Positions 7,702-16,672 of a stretch of 64,000 nucleotides of DNA are shown here, piece after piece (the first letter of the stretch is position 1; each line of letters opens with the position of its first letter). The position numbers were made by a program, and so were the translations under genes. Origin of the DNA: Anaerolineae bacterium (GTDB lineage Bacteria > Chloroflexota > Anaerolineae > Aggregatilineales > Phototrophicaceae). Location: positions 1-64,000 of the forward strand of contig JAJEAA010000012.1 of the NCBI GenBank assembly GCA_022824365.1, written 5' to 3'. Below the pieces are notes generated by a model. It saw only the letters and a program-made list of their open reading frames with translations, did no database searches and was not told the origin of the DNA.

Positions 7702-8886
7702 TTAGCTGCCTGGCACGATTTCACAGGCGCCTTGGCGCATACAGGTCCAAGTCATATCGCCGCCGTCGAGGTGCAGCTGAGCGTCCATGCCTTCGAGAAC
7801 GGCGGCCATCGCCGCGACATAAGGCGCGGAGAAGCTGGTGCCGTTCAGCGCCTTGTAGCCGTCATTCAGATGGGTGGTATGCACATCGCGGCCTGGCGCC
7901 CAGATATCGCCGCCTTTGTTGCTGAAGCTGCTGCGAGCGCCGTCCGGATCAATGGCGCCGACAGCGACCACGCCTTCGTAACGAGCCGGGAAGCCGGGCA
8001 GCGCGCCGCCGCTATTGCCGGCTGAGGCGATGACAGTGACGCCTTTTTCCATAGCGTAGTTGACAGCGTCTTCCGTGACTTGGGAGCCGACCGCGCTGCC
8101 AAGCGAGAGGTTGATGATATCGGCGCCTTCATCGGCAGCGTAAACGATGCCGGCCGCGACATCGGCCATGGAACCGCTGCCGGAGGGACCGAGGACGCGC
8201 ACCGGCAGAATTGACGAATTGGGCGCGAAGCCGGCGATGCCGATGCCGTTATCAATGTTGGCGGCGATGATGCCGGCCACCGAACAGCCGTGGCCGAAGA
8301 CATCTTCGGGGTCATCATCGTTGTCGACGAAGTCATAGCCGTTATCGAGGACACGGTCCGCCAAGTCTTCATGGCTCAGGCAGACGCCGGTGTCGATAAC
8401 GGCGACGGTGATGTCACTCAACTCATCCATATCGTCCCAAGCCGTCTCGGCCTGGATATGCGGCAGCGCCCATTGCCGGTCGTAGTCGGGGTCGTTGGGC
8501 GGGTTGTTGAAGGCGACGCTGACGATGAAATCTTGCTCGACCAGTTCGACATCGCTATCGAAAGTGAAGTTCAGGCCGAAGTCCGCGGGCACATCAACCA
8601 CCCAGATTTCAAGCTCGTCAATGCGTTCAACGATGGCACCGCCGATGCGGTTGACATATTCCCATTTTTCGTCGAGGGGCGTATTGGGATCATAGTGGAT
8701 GACCCAATTGCCGCTGGGCTGGGCGTTGTAGACGGGCGCGATGCGCGTGCTATCGGGCTCGCCGTTTGCTCCGAGGCCGCGGAGGATATTGCCCGGCGGG
8801 AATTCGCTGGCGCCAGCGGGCAGGCTGACCGCCAGGATTAGAAGCAGGCTGAGGCTGAAGATCGTAAGGCGGCGAATTGATTTCAT
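7702..8886 (-). CDS. secreted subtilisin-like serine protease (S8)
   Basis: 394 residues from the ATG at 8886, which has AGGGA seven bases upstream; an in-frame ATG at 8901 has no ribosome site. A signal peptide (LTIFSLSLLLILAVSLPAGA) is followed by a propeptide-like region of about 100 residues, then the subtilase domain. Counting from the upstream ATG, the catalytic triad is Asp170 (VAVIDTGV), His204 (FGHGCSVAG) and Ser356 (NGTSFSAPYVAAM), with the oxyanion Asn296 in SAGNSGG. The chain ends soon after the domain with a small Cys-containing tail (CMRQGACEIVPGS). It should act outside the cell. Confidence 0.92.
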   Translation of the reverse strand: MKSIRRLTIFSLSLLLILAVSLPAGASEFPPGNILRGLGANGEPDSTRIAPVYNAQPSGNWVIHYDPNTPLDEKWEYVNRIGGAIVERIDELEIWVVDVPADFGLNFTFDSDVELVEQDFIVSVAFNNPPNDPDYDRQWALPHIQAETAWDDMDELSDITVAVIDTGVCLSHEDLADRVLDNGYDFVDNDDDPEDVFGHGCSVAGIIAANIDNGIGIAGFAPNSSILPVRVLGPSGSGSMADVAAGIVYAADEGADIINLSLGSAVGSQVTEDAVNYAMEKGVTVIASAGNSGGALPGFPARYEGVVAVGAIDPDGARSSFSNKGGDIWAPGRDVHTTHLNDGYKALNGTSFSAPYVAAMAAVLEGMDAQLHLDGGDMTWTCMRQGACEIVPGS

Positions 8887-9002
8887 GGCTCGTCCCTTCA
8901 TCAGGCAAACGATATTAAAATCACATTGTAGCGGTTATGGTTCTCATTACGCAAGAAGGCGGCGAAGCGTCGCAAGTTCGGCGCGGGCGGCCCGTTTGAT
9001 CT

Positions 9003-9033
9003 AACCACAGAGAACACAGAGGGCACAGAGAGA
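9003..9033 (+). repeat. CACAGAG-type dispersed repeat
   Basis: ACCACAGAGAACACAGAGG followed by GCACAGAGA, located between the divergent-facing subtilase start and the nitrilase end. The same tract recurs at 10413, 16638, 20112, 48095 and 53388. Confidence 0.6.
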
Positions 9034-9081
9034 TTCTGCGGCAGGTATGACCTGGCGGGTCATCCGTCCGCATCCGCAGGG

Positions 9082-10014
9082 CTATTCGTGGCGGCAGCGA
9101 TTGACCTCGAACGCGAAGATGTCGTCGCGGGCATAGCCTCCGGTGACATCGAGGGTCATCTGTTCCTGAGCAATCTGGCTCAAATCGAGATCGGCGTAGA
9201 GAATCGTCTCCTCGCCATAGATCGGCTCGACCAGGTATTCGCCGGTGGGCGCGATGACGGCGCTGCCGCCGTTGAGCAGAAGCGCTGAAGGCTGGTCGCG
9301 CAGGTTAGCCGGCAACTCAAGCTCGGACGGGAAATCGGCGACGGGCATGATCCCCCCGATGGCGAGGGTGAAGACGCGGGCTTCGAAAGCGTAATGGCGG
9401 CTGGCGATTTGATGAATCTCTTTGACAGCGGGCCAGAGCGCGATATGGATGGCTTCGTTGCTGATGTGAAGCGCCTGGCGCGCATGGGGCATCCAATGTT
9501 CCCAGCAGACCAAGCCGCCGACCCGTCCAACGGCGGTATCGACCGCGCTCAAGCCGGCGCCATCGCCTTGCGCCCAGACGAGTTGTTCGGTGAAGGTAGG
9601 GCGGAGCTTGCGGTGATGATTGACGATGTCGCCATCGGCGTCGATGGTGACGATGCTGTTGTAGAGGCTGCGGTTGCCGCGACCGCGCGTGACCTTTTCA
9701 TTGATGCCGAGGACGAGGACGATGCTGCCCTCGATGGCGGCGTCCTGCAACTGGCGCATCTGCGGGCTATCGATGGCGATGCTGTTGGCGGCGAGCCGGG
9801 CATAGACTGCCTTGGTCGGCGCGTGGTCCCAACGGGCGTAATCAACCGCGTAATCGAGCCAGGCGGGGTAACCGGGAAAGAAGGTCTCGGGGAAGGCGGC
9901 GAGTTGGGCGCCTTGCCGCGCCGCTTCGGCTATGAGCGAGAGGGCTTTGGCGACGCACTTGTCGAGGTCGTAATATGCCGGGCGCGCCTGGATGAGAGCG
10001 ACGCGGATAGTCAT
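9082..10014 (-). CDS. carbon-nitrogen hydrolase (nitrilase family)
   Basis: 310 residues, full length. The catalytic triad is visible: Glu43 in FPETFFPGYP, Lys136 in HHRKLRPTF, and Cys170 in GGLVCWEHWMP. The CWEHWMP context is that of true nitrilases (branch 1), which turn nitriles into acids and ammonia, rather than of amidases such as Nit2. The substrate (aliphatic or aryl) cannot be told. It lies 15 bases downstream of gatC on the same strand, so the two are probably co-transcribed, although no functional link is evident. Confidence 0.9.
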   Translation of the reverse strand: MTIRVALIQARPAYYDLDKCVAKALSLIAEAARQGAQLAAFPETFFPGYPAWLDYAVDYARWDHAPTKAVYARLAANSIAIDSPQMRQLQDAAIEGSIVLVLGINEKVTRGRGNRSLYNSIVTIDADGDIVNHHRKLRPTFTEQLVWAQGDGAGLSAVDTAVGRVGGLVCWEHWMPHARQALHISNEAIHIALWPAVKEIHQIASRHYAFEARVFTLAIGGIMPVADFPSELELPANLRDQPSALLLNGGSAVIAPTGEYLVEPIYGEETILYADLDLSQIAQEQMTLDVTGGYARDDIFAFEVNRCRHE

Positions 10015-10029
10015 GCTCGCGCTCGCCGA

Positions 10030-10335
10030 CTATTCGGCGCTATCGAGGACAGCGCGGACGCGGAATTGCTCGCCATCGCTATCGGGGGCGTTGGCGACGA
10101 CCGCAGCGACCGGCAGCGGGACGGCAGCTTCATCGGCGCGCATGACGTTGGTCAGCGGCAAGACGGAAGACGTCGGGTCGATTTGCGAGGTATCGATTTC
10201 TTGCAGCTTTTGGAAATAGCCCAGGATATCGGAAATCTGCCGTTGGTATAAGGCGACCTCGTCTTCGCTTAATTCCAGGCGAGCCAGATCGGCGATGGCG
10301 CGGACGTCTTGGGCGCTGAGGCTGGTATCGGCCAT
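10030..10335 (-). CDS. gatC: Asp-tRNA(Asn)/Glu-tRNA(Gln) amidotransferase subunit C
   Basis: 101 residues, the usual size for GatC. It stabilises the GatAB amidotransferase that converts Asp-tRNA(Asn) or Glu-tRNA(Gln) to the amidated forms. The pattern VRAIADLARLELSEDEV, then ISDILGYFQKLQEIDTS, then PLTNVMRADE is diagnostic. gatA and gatB are not in the window, so the operon is split in this genome. Confidence 0.93.
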   Translation of the reverse strand: MADTSLSAQDVRAIADLARLELSEDEVALYQRQISDILGYFQKLQEIDTSQIDPTSSVLPLTNVMRADEAAVPLPVAAVVANAPDSDGEQFRVRAVLDSAE

Positions 10336-10412
10336 AGGTCGGTCTCGCTAGCATAAGCGTTCAGATGTATAGAAGTGTAAACGATCGCGCGCGGCGGGAA
10401 CAGGTTAGGTTA

Positions 10413-10431
10413 AACACAGAGGGCGCAGAGA
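10413..10431 (+). repeat. CACAGAG-type dispersed repeat (short copy)
   Basis: AACACAGAGGGCGCAGAGA, in the gap between the divergent gatC and DinB-like genes. Confidence 0.5.
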
Positions 10432-10549
10432 TTTCCCGAGCATGGCGGTAGGAATTAGGTCGGACTTGCGCGCCAAGTGGCTGGCGAGCGGGCTACGTTT
10501 AAGGCAAGTATTAGGTAAACTGAAAGCTGTTAGTCGAAGGAGGACGTTT

Positions 10550-11092
10550 ATGAGAGCGACGGTCAAGCGAGAAGAAGCGCTGCGTCTGCTGAAGGTCGAG
10601 CACGAGGCGGTCGGCGCCTTGATCAATGCGCTGACGGACGAGGAGATGACGCGGCGCGATACGATTCAGCATGGTTTGTACTACGATCAGGAATGTTCGT
10701 TTAAGGACCTCTTGGCGCATTTGATCTGCTACGAGCAATACACGGTCGAGGCGATAGACGAATGGCGCAAGGGTCGCGAGCACTGGGCGATTGCGGCGGT
10801 GAAGGATCCGCGGCGGGGGCGGGGGATACATTATGGCGGGATCGCCGAGCGCGCGCATCTCAGTCTGGCGGAGCAACTGGAAGAATATCGGCGGATCAGC
10901 GCGGAGTTGGAGCGGGCGATAGCGGCAATGAGCGAAACGGACTGGCGGGGCGGGGCGCCCTATGCCAGCGTCGACGACGCCGACCTGGGCGGCATGATCG
11001 AGAGCATCATGGTATTGCCGCCGCGGCCGATGTACCGTCACTTGCCGGTGCATGTGCCGGATGCGGCGAGTTATATCCGCAGCTTGCGTTAG
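10550..11092 (+). CDS. DinB-superfamily protein, ClbS/DfsB-like
   Basis: 180 residues from the ATG at 10550, chosen because a perfect AAGGAGG (10537-10543) sits six bases upstream; the open frame continues 36 codons further without a ribosome site. It looks all-helical, with the pattern KREEALRLLKVEHEAV, LTDEEM and FKDLLAHLICYEQYTVEAI, which matches the four-helix ClbS/DfsB/DinB-like group. ClbS itself protects against the genotoxin colibactin. Whether this protein hydrolyses or sequesters anything is unknown. It is transcribed alone. Confidence 0.75.
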   Translation: MRATVKREEALRLLKVEHEAVGALINALTDEEMTRRDTIQHGLYYDQECSFKDLLAHLICYEQYTVEAIDEWRKGREHWAIAAVKDPRRGRGIHYGGIAERAHLSLAEQLEEYRRISAELERAIAAMSETDWRGGAPYASVDDADLGGMIESIMVLPPRPMYRHLPVHVPDAASYIRSLR

Positions 11093-11122
11093 CGCTGGCA
11101 TGGATCGAAATGCCAAACGCGT

Positions 11123-11152
11123 CTGATAAGGGCTTTGTCGCTGTGCTATAAT
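11123..11152 (+). promoter_or_regulatory. promoter of the LCP-family gene
   Basis: CTGATA (11123-11128), an 18-base spacer, then a perfect TATAAT (11147-11152), 44 bases upstream of the ATG. Confidence 0.5.
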
Positions 11153-11196
11153 GCGCGGCTGTTTGGCTTGGACTAGAAGCGGGAGAGCGGCGACAA

Positions 11197-12750
11197 ATGG
11201 GTATGAGGGGCTGCCTGGCGCTGTTTATCAGCATCGCCGCGCTCGCCGTAATGACGAGCCTTTGCTCGCTGACGACATTCAGCTTGTCGCAGCAGACGGT
11301 GATTGACCTGAATGCGGCCGGCTTCCGCGTCGACGATCCTGTCGTCACGATCCGCTGCGCGCTCACTGGCAAATGCGAAGATGAGGCTTTGGCGGCCGCC
11401 GAAGCGGCGCCTCTGCTGATATTGACGCCGGCCGCGACCTTCTACATGACTGCAGCGCCCGCTATGACTGCCGCGCCTGCCGCAGCGACGATGCCTCAGC
11501 CGACCCCAACTGAAGCGGTCTTGGCGGCGACAGCGGCGCCGACGCTTCCCCCGACGCCCACAGAGACGGCGCTGGACTTGCCGCGCATCACTGATCCGCG
11601 CGCGCTGACAATTCTGCTCTTGGGCATCGACCAGCGGAGCGCGGCGAACGAGCAAGGACCTTTCCGCACCGACACAATGATCCTGGTTCACATCAATCCG
11701 GCGCGGGGCACAGTTGGCGTGTTATCGCTGCCGCGGGACTTGTGGGTGGAGATTCCCAATTACGGGCCCGGGCGCATCAACACCGCCAACTTCCTGGGCG
11801 ATAGCGATGCCTATCCAGGCGGCGGCGGACCGGCGCTGGCGATGGAGACGATCGCCGAGAATTTCGGCATCCGCGTGGAGAAATACCTGCTCGTCAATTT
11901 TGACGTCTTCACATCGGTGGTGGATTTGCTGGCGCCGGATGGCGTGATGGTGAATGTGACCGAGTACATTAACGATCCGGATTATCCCGATGAGTTCTAC
12001 GGGACGATGCCCGTGACATTCGAGCCGGGCATGCAGCGGATGGATGCCGAGACCTTGTTGAAGTACGCGCGGACGCGCAAGACACAGGGCGGAGATTTCG
12101 ACCGGGCGCGGCGTCAGCAGCAAGTGCTGGACGCGGTGCGAGCCGAGGTCTTGAGCGCGGGCGGCATCGTCAACTTCGTGACGCAGGCTCTCCCGCTTTG
12201 GCAGGAGTTGCAGGGCAACTATCGCACTAACCTGGAGTTGAACGAGATCATCGCACTGGGCCGGCTGATGGGCAGCATCAAGCGCGAGGACATCCGCTAC
12301 AGCGTGATCGACAATTATTACGCCTCGCTTGGGAAAAGCCCGGCTGGCGATGATGTGCTGATTCCCGACTTCAGCGCGATACGCGACCTGACGCTGCGCA
12401 CCTTTTACCCCGGGGCGCAGTTGACGCAGGCGGAGATGAAAGCGCGGGCCGAGGGGGAAGCGGCGCCGATCTTCGTGTACAACGGCACGAATATTGCTGG
12501 GCTGGCAGGGGCGACGCGGGAATGGCTGCTGGCGCAAGATGTGCTGGTGACGGGGATCAACAACGATGTGACATCGGGCCGCTTGCAGACCGAGATTCGG
12601 GTATACGGGCGCTTTGACGCGACGGGCGAGTATCTGGCGCAGTTGATGGGTTTGCCGGCGGAGCGCGTGCGCCGCAGTGGCGATGGCTTGATCGTCGAGG
12701 GCGTGCTGGTGGCGCTGGGATTGGATGCGCAGACGATTGTTGGGGGTTGA
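11197..12750 (+). CDS. LytR-CpsA-Psr (LCP) family cell-wall glycopolymer ligase
   Basis: 517 residues. An N-terminal membrane anchor (about 5-30) precedes an Ala/Thr/Pro-rich linker (about 65-130). The LCP catalytic domain (about 135-365) shows the arginine-rich polyprenyl-pyrophosphate pocket: FRTDTMILVHI, SLPRDLWVEIPNYG and YARTRKTQGGDFDRARRQQ. A C-terminal LytR_C-type domain follows (about 430-510, PIFVYNGTNIAGLAGATREW). These enzymes move glycopolymers from lipid carriers to peptidoglycan or proteins outside the membrane. It stands as a single transcription unit. An in-frame ATG at 11203 is an alternative start. Confidence 0.93.
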   Translation: MGMRGCLALFISIAALAVMTSLCSLTTFSLSQQTVIDLNAAGFRVDDPVVTIRCALTGKCEDEALAAAEAAPLLILTPAATFYMTAAPAMTAAPAAATMPQPTPTEAVLAATAAPTLPPTPTETALDLPRITDPRALTILLLGIDQRSAANEQGPFRTDTMILVHINPARGTVGVLSLPRDLWVEIPNYGPGRINTANFLGDSDAYPGGGGPALAMETIAENFGIRVEKYLLVNFDVFTSVVDLLAPDGVMVNVTEYINDPDYPDEFYGTMPVTFEPGMQRMDAETLLKYARTRKTQGGDFDRARRQQQVLDAVRAEVLSAGGIVNFVTQALPLWQELQGNYRTNLELNEIIALGRLMGSIKREDIRYSVIDNYYASLGKSPAGDDVLIPDFSAIRDLTLRTFYPGAQLTQAEMKARAEGEAAPIFVYNGTNIAGLAGATREWLLAQDVLVTGINNDVTSGRLQTEIRVYGRFDATGEYLAQLMGLPAERVRRSGDGLIVEGVLVALGLDAQTIVGG

Positions 12751-12950
12751 GCTAAGGAGCCAAATCGCTCGAAACTGGACCCGGAAAAGCGAGCGACCTG
12801 ATAGGCCGCCCCTAGGATTATCCTTTTGATTTCGCATTACTTAACTTAAAGCTACTGTGGAAACAGAGAAAATGGTTTATGCTGCCTTATATACGCAGGC
12901 TGGATCTTTTGCCTGTACGCCAGCCGCCGCCGCGCTAAGCCAGGATATGT

Positions 12951-12956
12951 TACAAT
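12951..12956 (+). promoter_or_regulatory. -10 box (TACAAT) for the FHA-sulfatase pair
   Basis: TACAAT lies 34 bases before the ATG at 12991. A convincing -35 element is not visible. Confidence 0.4.
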
Positions 12957-12990
12957 ATAAGTAAGGTATTTCTTTAGCAGGACCGGCGTC

Positions 12991-13713
12991 ATGGACGAGC
13001 AGCAGACACCCTTGGCCAAGTTAGTTTGGTTGGATCCCTACACGAGCAAGACCCGCGAACACCCGGTATGTGAAGGCGACAAGTTGACGATAGGGCGCTC
13101 GGCGCTGAACGATATTCAGATCGCCGAGGGGCATATATCGCGGCAGCACGCGGTCCTCGCTTGCCAGGATGGCGCTTTCACGATTGACGATGTCGGCAGC
13201 GCCAACGGGACCTTCGTCAATGGCGTGCAGGTCTATGGCGAGAACGCGCTGGCGATCGGCGATGAGGTGCATCTCTTCGTCTCGGTGCTCAAGCTGCTCA
13301 GCGCGACCGACCGAGGACCGCGCGACGCCGCCGACAAGGTATCGGCAGTGGCGGGCGACCGGGCGAGCTTGCGCGTCACGCGGGGACCGCAGCAGGGGCA
13401 GGTATTCGCCTTGCTCAAGGAAGAGATGTACATCGGCCGCTCGACCCCCAACTCGAATTGGGAGGTTGCTTTGCAAGACCCGACCGTTTCTCGTCCGCAC
13501 GCCTTCCTGGTGAAGGAAGGCCATGCCTGGAAGATTTACGACCTGGGCAGCATCAACGGCACCGCGGTCAACAATCAGCCGGTGACAGGCGGGAAAGCCA
13601 AGACGCTGCGCGATGGCGATCGCATTGTCTTCGGCGGGACGATGACGGTATTCCACACCGGCTTCCCGGCGCAAATCTCCACCGGCGAAGCGCTGAAGAA
13701 GGGTCAAACATGA
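12991..13713 (+). CDS. double FHA-domain protein
   Basis: 240 residues with two forkhead-associated domains and almost nothing else. FHA1 spans about 25-105 (LTIGRSALNDIQI, HISRQHAVL, SANGTFVNG); FHA2 spans about 125-225 (MYIGRSTPNSNW, TVSRPHAFL, GSINGTAVNN). FHA domains bind phosphothreonine peptides, so it probably scaffolds a Ser/Thr-kinase pathway; no kinase is in the window. It is cytoplasmic, with no signal peptide. Its stop overlaps the sulfatase ATG (ATGA), an odd coupling because the neighbour is a hydrolase and not a signalling partner. Confidence 0.92.
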   Translation: MDEQQTPLAKLVWLDPYTSKTREHPVCEGDKLTIGRSALNDIQIAEGHISRQHAVLACQDGAFTIDDVGSANGTFVNGVQVYGENALAIGDEVHLFVSVLKLLSATDRGPRDAADKVSAVAGDRASLRVTRGPQQGQVFALLKEEMYIGRSTPNSNWEVALQDPTVSRPHAFLVKEGHAWKIYDLGSINGTAVNNQPVTGGKAKTLRDGDRIVFGGTMTVFHTGFPAQISTGEALKKGQT

Positions 13714-15071
13714 AAAAACCGAATATTATTCTGATCATCGCCGATGACATGGGTTACGGCGATTTTGGCATTTTCAACGACCAGATTTCTTGCACGCCGC
13801 ATTTGGACGCGCTGGTGGAAGAAGGCATCTGCCTGACGCAGCATTATTCGGCGGCGCCTGTTTGCACGCCGGCGCGGGCAGCGCTGATGACCGGGCGTTA
13901 CGCGCAGCGCACCGGCAGCATCGACACCTTGGAGGCTCGCGGCCTGGACCGCCTGCGCCTTGACGAGACGACCATGGCAGAAGTCTTGGGTGGAGCCGGT
14001 TATGCCACCGGCTTGATCGGCAAGTGGCACAATGGCGCGCTGGACCGGCGTTATCATCCGCGGGCTCGCGGCTTCGATGAATTTGTCGGTTTTCAGGGCG
14101 GCTGGAATCCTTATTATCGCTACCGGCTGGATCGCAACGGGGGCATTGAATATGGCGACCGTGACAGCTACTTGACCGATGTCTTCAGCGATGCCGCGCT
14201 GGATTTGATCGAACGGCATCAAGGCGCGCCCTTCTTTCTGCAACTGGCCTATAACGCGCCGCATTTCCCGCTGGAAGCGCCGGATGCGATCGCGCAGAAA
14301 TATGTCGAGCGCGGCTTCAGCCTGGGCGTGAGTTTGCTCTACGCCATGATAGAGGTGATGGACGCGGGCATCGGCCGCATCGTCGAAAAGCTGGATGCGC
14401 TGGGCATCGGCGACAACACCATCCTCATCTTCACCAGCGACAATGGGCCGGCGCTCGGCGACTGGAATGGCTTTTCACAGCGGCGCTTCAATTACAACTT
14501 CAATGGCGGCAAGGGCAATACTTACGAAGGCGGCATCCGCGTGCCCTTGATATTGCGCTGGCGCGATGGCTTGCCCGGCGGCGTCCGCAGCAGCGAGATG
14601 GCGCATTTCACCGACTGGTTGCCGACGCTGCTGGGCTTGGTCGACGTCGATGCGCCGGCTGATCTCGCGCTGGATGGCGTCGATATCGCGTCGATCTTGC
14701 GCGGTGAGTGCGGCGAGACCTATCCGCAGCGCTTCTGGCAGTGGAATCGCTATAAGCCGATGGCAGCCTGTAACGCGGCCATGCGCGATGGGGATTGGAA
14801 GCTGCTGCGGCCGCAGATACCGGAGGCGATGGAGGTCAGCCCGATTGACACAGCGCATGACCATGCCGTCAAGTATTTTCCCGAGCATTACCATGGTATT
14901 GTGCGCGAGCCCGAGCCGACGCAGATCGTGCCGGAGCCGCCGCCGCCCCTGCTCTTTAATATCGCCGAAGATCCCTTCGAGCGGAACGATTTGGCGGCGC
15001 GGCATCCGCAGAAAGTAGCAACGATGGAAGCGGCGCTGGAACGCTGGTTCGTCGATGTGACCGGGATTTGA
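13710..15071 (+). CDS. type I sulfatase (formylglycine-dependent arylsulfatase family)
   Basis: 453 residues from the ATG at 13710, which overlaps the FHA stop by four bases; the frame is open further upstream inside the FHA gene but without a start signal. The sulfatase signature is CTPARAALMTGRYAQRTG, with Cys52 (converted to formylglycine), Pro54 and Arg56. The metal ligands Asp12 and Asp13 lie in ADDMGYGDFG, and a second metal site in IFTSDNGPAL. No signal peptide is seen, so it would act in the cytoplasm unless exported some other way. The formylglycine-generating enzyme is not in the window. Confidence 0.92.
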   Translation: MKKPNIILIIADDMGYGDFGIFNDQISCTPHLDALVEEGICLTQHYSAAPVCTPARAALMTGRYAQRTGSIDTLEARGLDRLRLDETTMAEVLGGAGYATGLIGKWHNGALDRRYHPRARGFDEFVGFQGGWNPYYRYRLDRNGGIEYGDRDSYLTDVFSDAALDLIERHQGAPFFLQLAYNAPHFPLEAPDAIAQKYVERGFSLGVSLLYAMIEVMDAGIGRIVEKLDALGIGDNTILIFTSDNGPALGDWNGFSQRRFNYNFNGGKGNTYEGGIRVPLILRWRDGLPGGVRSSEMAHFTDWLPTLLGLVDVDAPADLALDGVDIASILRGECGETYPQRFWQWNRYKPMAACNAAMRDGDWKLLRPQIPEAMEVSPIDTAHDHAVKYFPEHYHGIVREPEPTQIVPEPPPPLLFNIAEDPFERNDLAARHPQKVATMEAALERWFVDVTGI

Positions 15072-15113
15072 ACTGGGCGGGACCGTCACCGGGTTATTTA
15101 GCACAGAGGCAGA

Positions 15114-15141
15114 TGTAGGGGCAAGCTATTAGCTCGCCCGC
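15114..15141 (+). repeat. GTAGGGGC palindromic repeat
   Basis: TGTAGGGGCAAGCTATTAGC followed by TCGCCC; the AGCTATTAGCT core is a small inverted repeat. It is related to copies at 20675, 51439, 51476, 55000 and 58677. It sits in the 199-base gap after the sulfatase, where no terminator with a T-tract was found. Confidence 0.5.
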
Positions 15142-15270
15142 AGATTCCGCAGTGCAAATGCGCGAACGATCAGGCAGGCCGACTCTAGGCATTTATTTAA
15201 TAGACGTGATGGCGGCGATGCGTTAGAGTATTGCGGTGACATAGCCGAAAGCGGCGAGGCGGATAAGACC

Positions 15271-16623
15271 ATGACCCATACTCTATTGTGTGAAAACGCC
15301 GATCTGGCGACTGCCGTCGGCATCCTGGATGACTGGACGGCGCATCGGCTGCGGCTGCGGCATCAGCCGGGCTTGGCGCTGGGCATCGTTTACGCCGGCG
15401 AATTACTCTGGGGCAAGGGCTATGGCCTGGCGGACCTGGAGGCGGGTACGCCGGTCACGCTGGATACGCGCTTCCGCATCGCCAGCATCACCAAGACTTT
15501 CACGGCGACCGGCATATTGCAGTTGCGCGATGCCGGCAAACTGGGTTTGGATGACCCGGTCTCGCGGCATCTGGACTGGTTTGACCTGCGTTATGAGGAT
15601 GCCCCGGAAATCACGATACGCAATCTGCTGACGCATACAGCCGGCTTGCCGCGCGACTCCAAGAATCCCATGTGGACGGAATGTGACGCGCCAACCTGGG
15701 ACGATTTTGTCAAAGACACCCGGTCGCGGACTTTGACGCGCCCGCCCTACCAGAAATTCGCCTACAGCAATCTGGGTTACTCGCTGCTGGGCGGGATCAT
15801 CGAGGCGGTATCGGGGCAAGGCTGGGCGGATTACCTGGGGGCGAATGTCCTGGATCCGCTGGACATGAGCGAGACACGGCCCGCGCCGAGCGCCGATGAT
15901 CCGCAGCTGGCGACCGGTTATAGCCGCGAAAAAGACGGCAACCGCCGCGACGCCTTTCGCTTCTGGCTGATGAAGGGCTTCGAAGCATCGGCGAACTTCG
16001 CCTCGTCGGTGAATGATCTGGTCAAATACGCCGGCTTTCATCTGGGCTTGGCTGATGGCGCAGTGCTATCGCCACATACGCTAACCGACATGCACCGCGT
16101 TCACTGGCTGAACGACAACTGGCAGGGCGGTTATGGCTTGGGAATGGGCTTGCATCGCAGCAACGATTGGGAGATCAGCGGGCATGGCGGCGGCTACCCC
16201 GGTTACTTGACCGCCTTCAGTCTCTGCCGCGAGCACAAGGCGGGCGTCATCGCGCTGACCAACGCGCTGGGCAGCGATCCCCATGCCTACGTCGAGCAGG
16301 CTTACAAACTGGTCTTGCCCGAGATCATCAAGGCGACGGCGGAGGACAAGCCGGCCGCGCAAGAAGATTGGGCGCGCTATGTCGGCGTCTACGAGAGCGA
16401 GTGGGATCGGCAGAAGGTGGTCATCCGCGAGGGTCAGCTGCAGATCGTCAGCCTGGAGTACCTCGATGACATGCCGACGATATTGGAGCCGACCGATGAG
16501 GCGGAGGTCTTCACCTTGAAGCAGGCGGGCCAGTCGAACGAGACGCTGCGCTTCGAGCTGGATGATGACGGGAATGTCCGGCGCATGTGGGAGCGGAACG
16601 AGTATAGTACGCGGGTGGATTAG
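15271..16623 (+). CDS. beta-lactamase-fold serine hydrolase (class C / esterase type)
   Basis: 450 residues. The SxxK motif is Ser72-I-T-Lys75 (IASITKTFTATG), the YxN motif is Tyr165-Ser-Asn167 (FAYSNLGYSLLGG), and the third motif is the His305-Gly-Gly-Gly of SGHGGGYPGYL. A C-terminal domain of about 100 residues (about 345-450) matches the small beta-domain often fused to these hydrolases. No signal peptide is evident. Members range from penicillin-binding proteins and D-peptidases to esterases, and the substrate here is unknown. Confidence 0.9.
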   Translation: MTHTLLCENADLATAVGILDDWTAHRLRLRHQPGLALGIVYAGELLWGKGYGLADLEAGTPVTLDTRFRIASITKTFTATGILQLRDAGKLGLDDPVSRHLDWFDLRYEDAPEITIRNLLTHTAGLPRDSKNPMWTECDAPTWDDFVKDTRSRTLTRPPYQKFAYSNLGYSLLGGIIEAVSGQGWADYLGANVLDPLDMSETRPAPSADDPQLATGYSREKDGNRRDAFRFWLMKGFEASANFASSVNDLVKYAGFHLGLADGAVLSPHTLTDMHRVHWLNDNWQGGYGLGMGLHRSNDWEISGHGGGYPGYLTAFSLCREHKAGVIALTNALGSDPHAYVEQAYKLVLPEIIKATAEDKPAAQEDWARYVGVYESEWDRQKVVIREGQLQIVSLEYLDDMPTILEPTDEAEVFTLKQAGQSNETLRFELDDDGNVRRMWERNEYSTRVD

Positions 16624-16637
16624 AGACTAGAAAATTG

Positions 16638-16667
16638 ACCACAGAGGACACAGAGAGCGCAGAGGAA
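16638..16667 (+). repeat. CACAGAG-type dispersed repeat supplying a ribosome site
   Basis: ACCACAGAGGACACAGAGAG followed by CGCAGAGGAAAG. Its purine-rich end (GAGGAAAG) sits at Shine-Dalgarno distance from the ATG at 16673, so the repeat seems to serve as the ribosome site of the dehydrogenase gene. Confidence 0.6.
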
Positions 16668-16672
16668 AGATT

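Noticed and set aside
12765..12796. Terminator after the LCP gene (TCGCTCG/CGAGCGA, 18-base loop)
   Set aside because: There is no T-tract and the loop is long; the inverted repeat may be chance.
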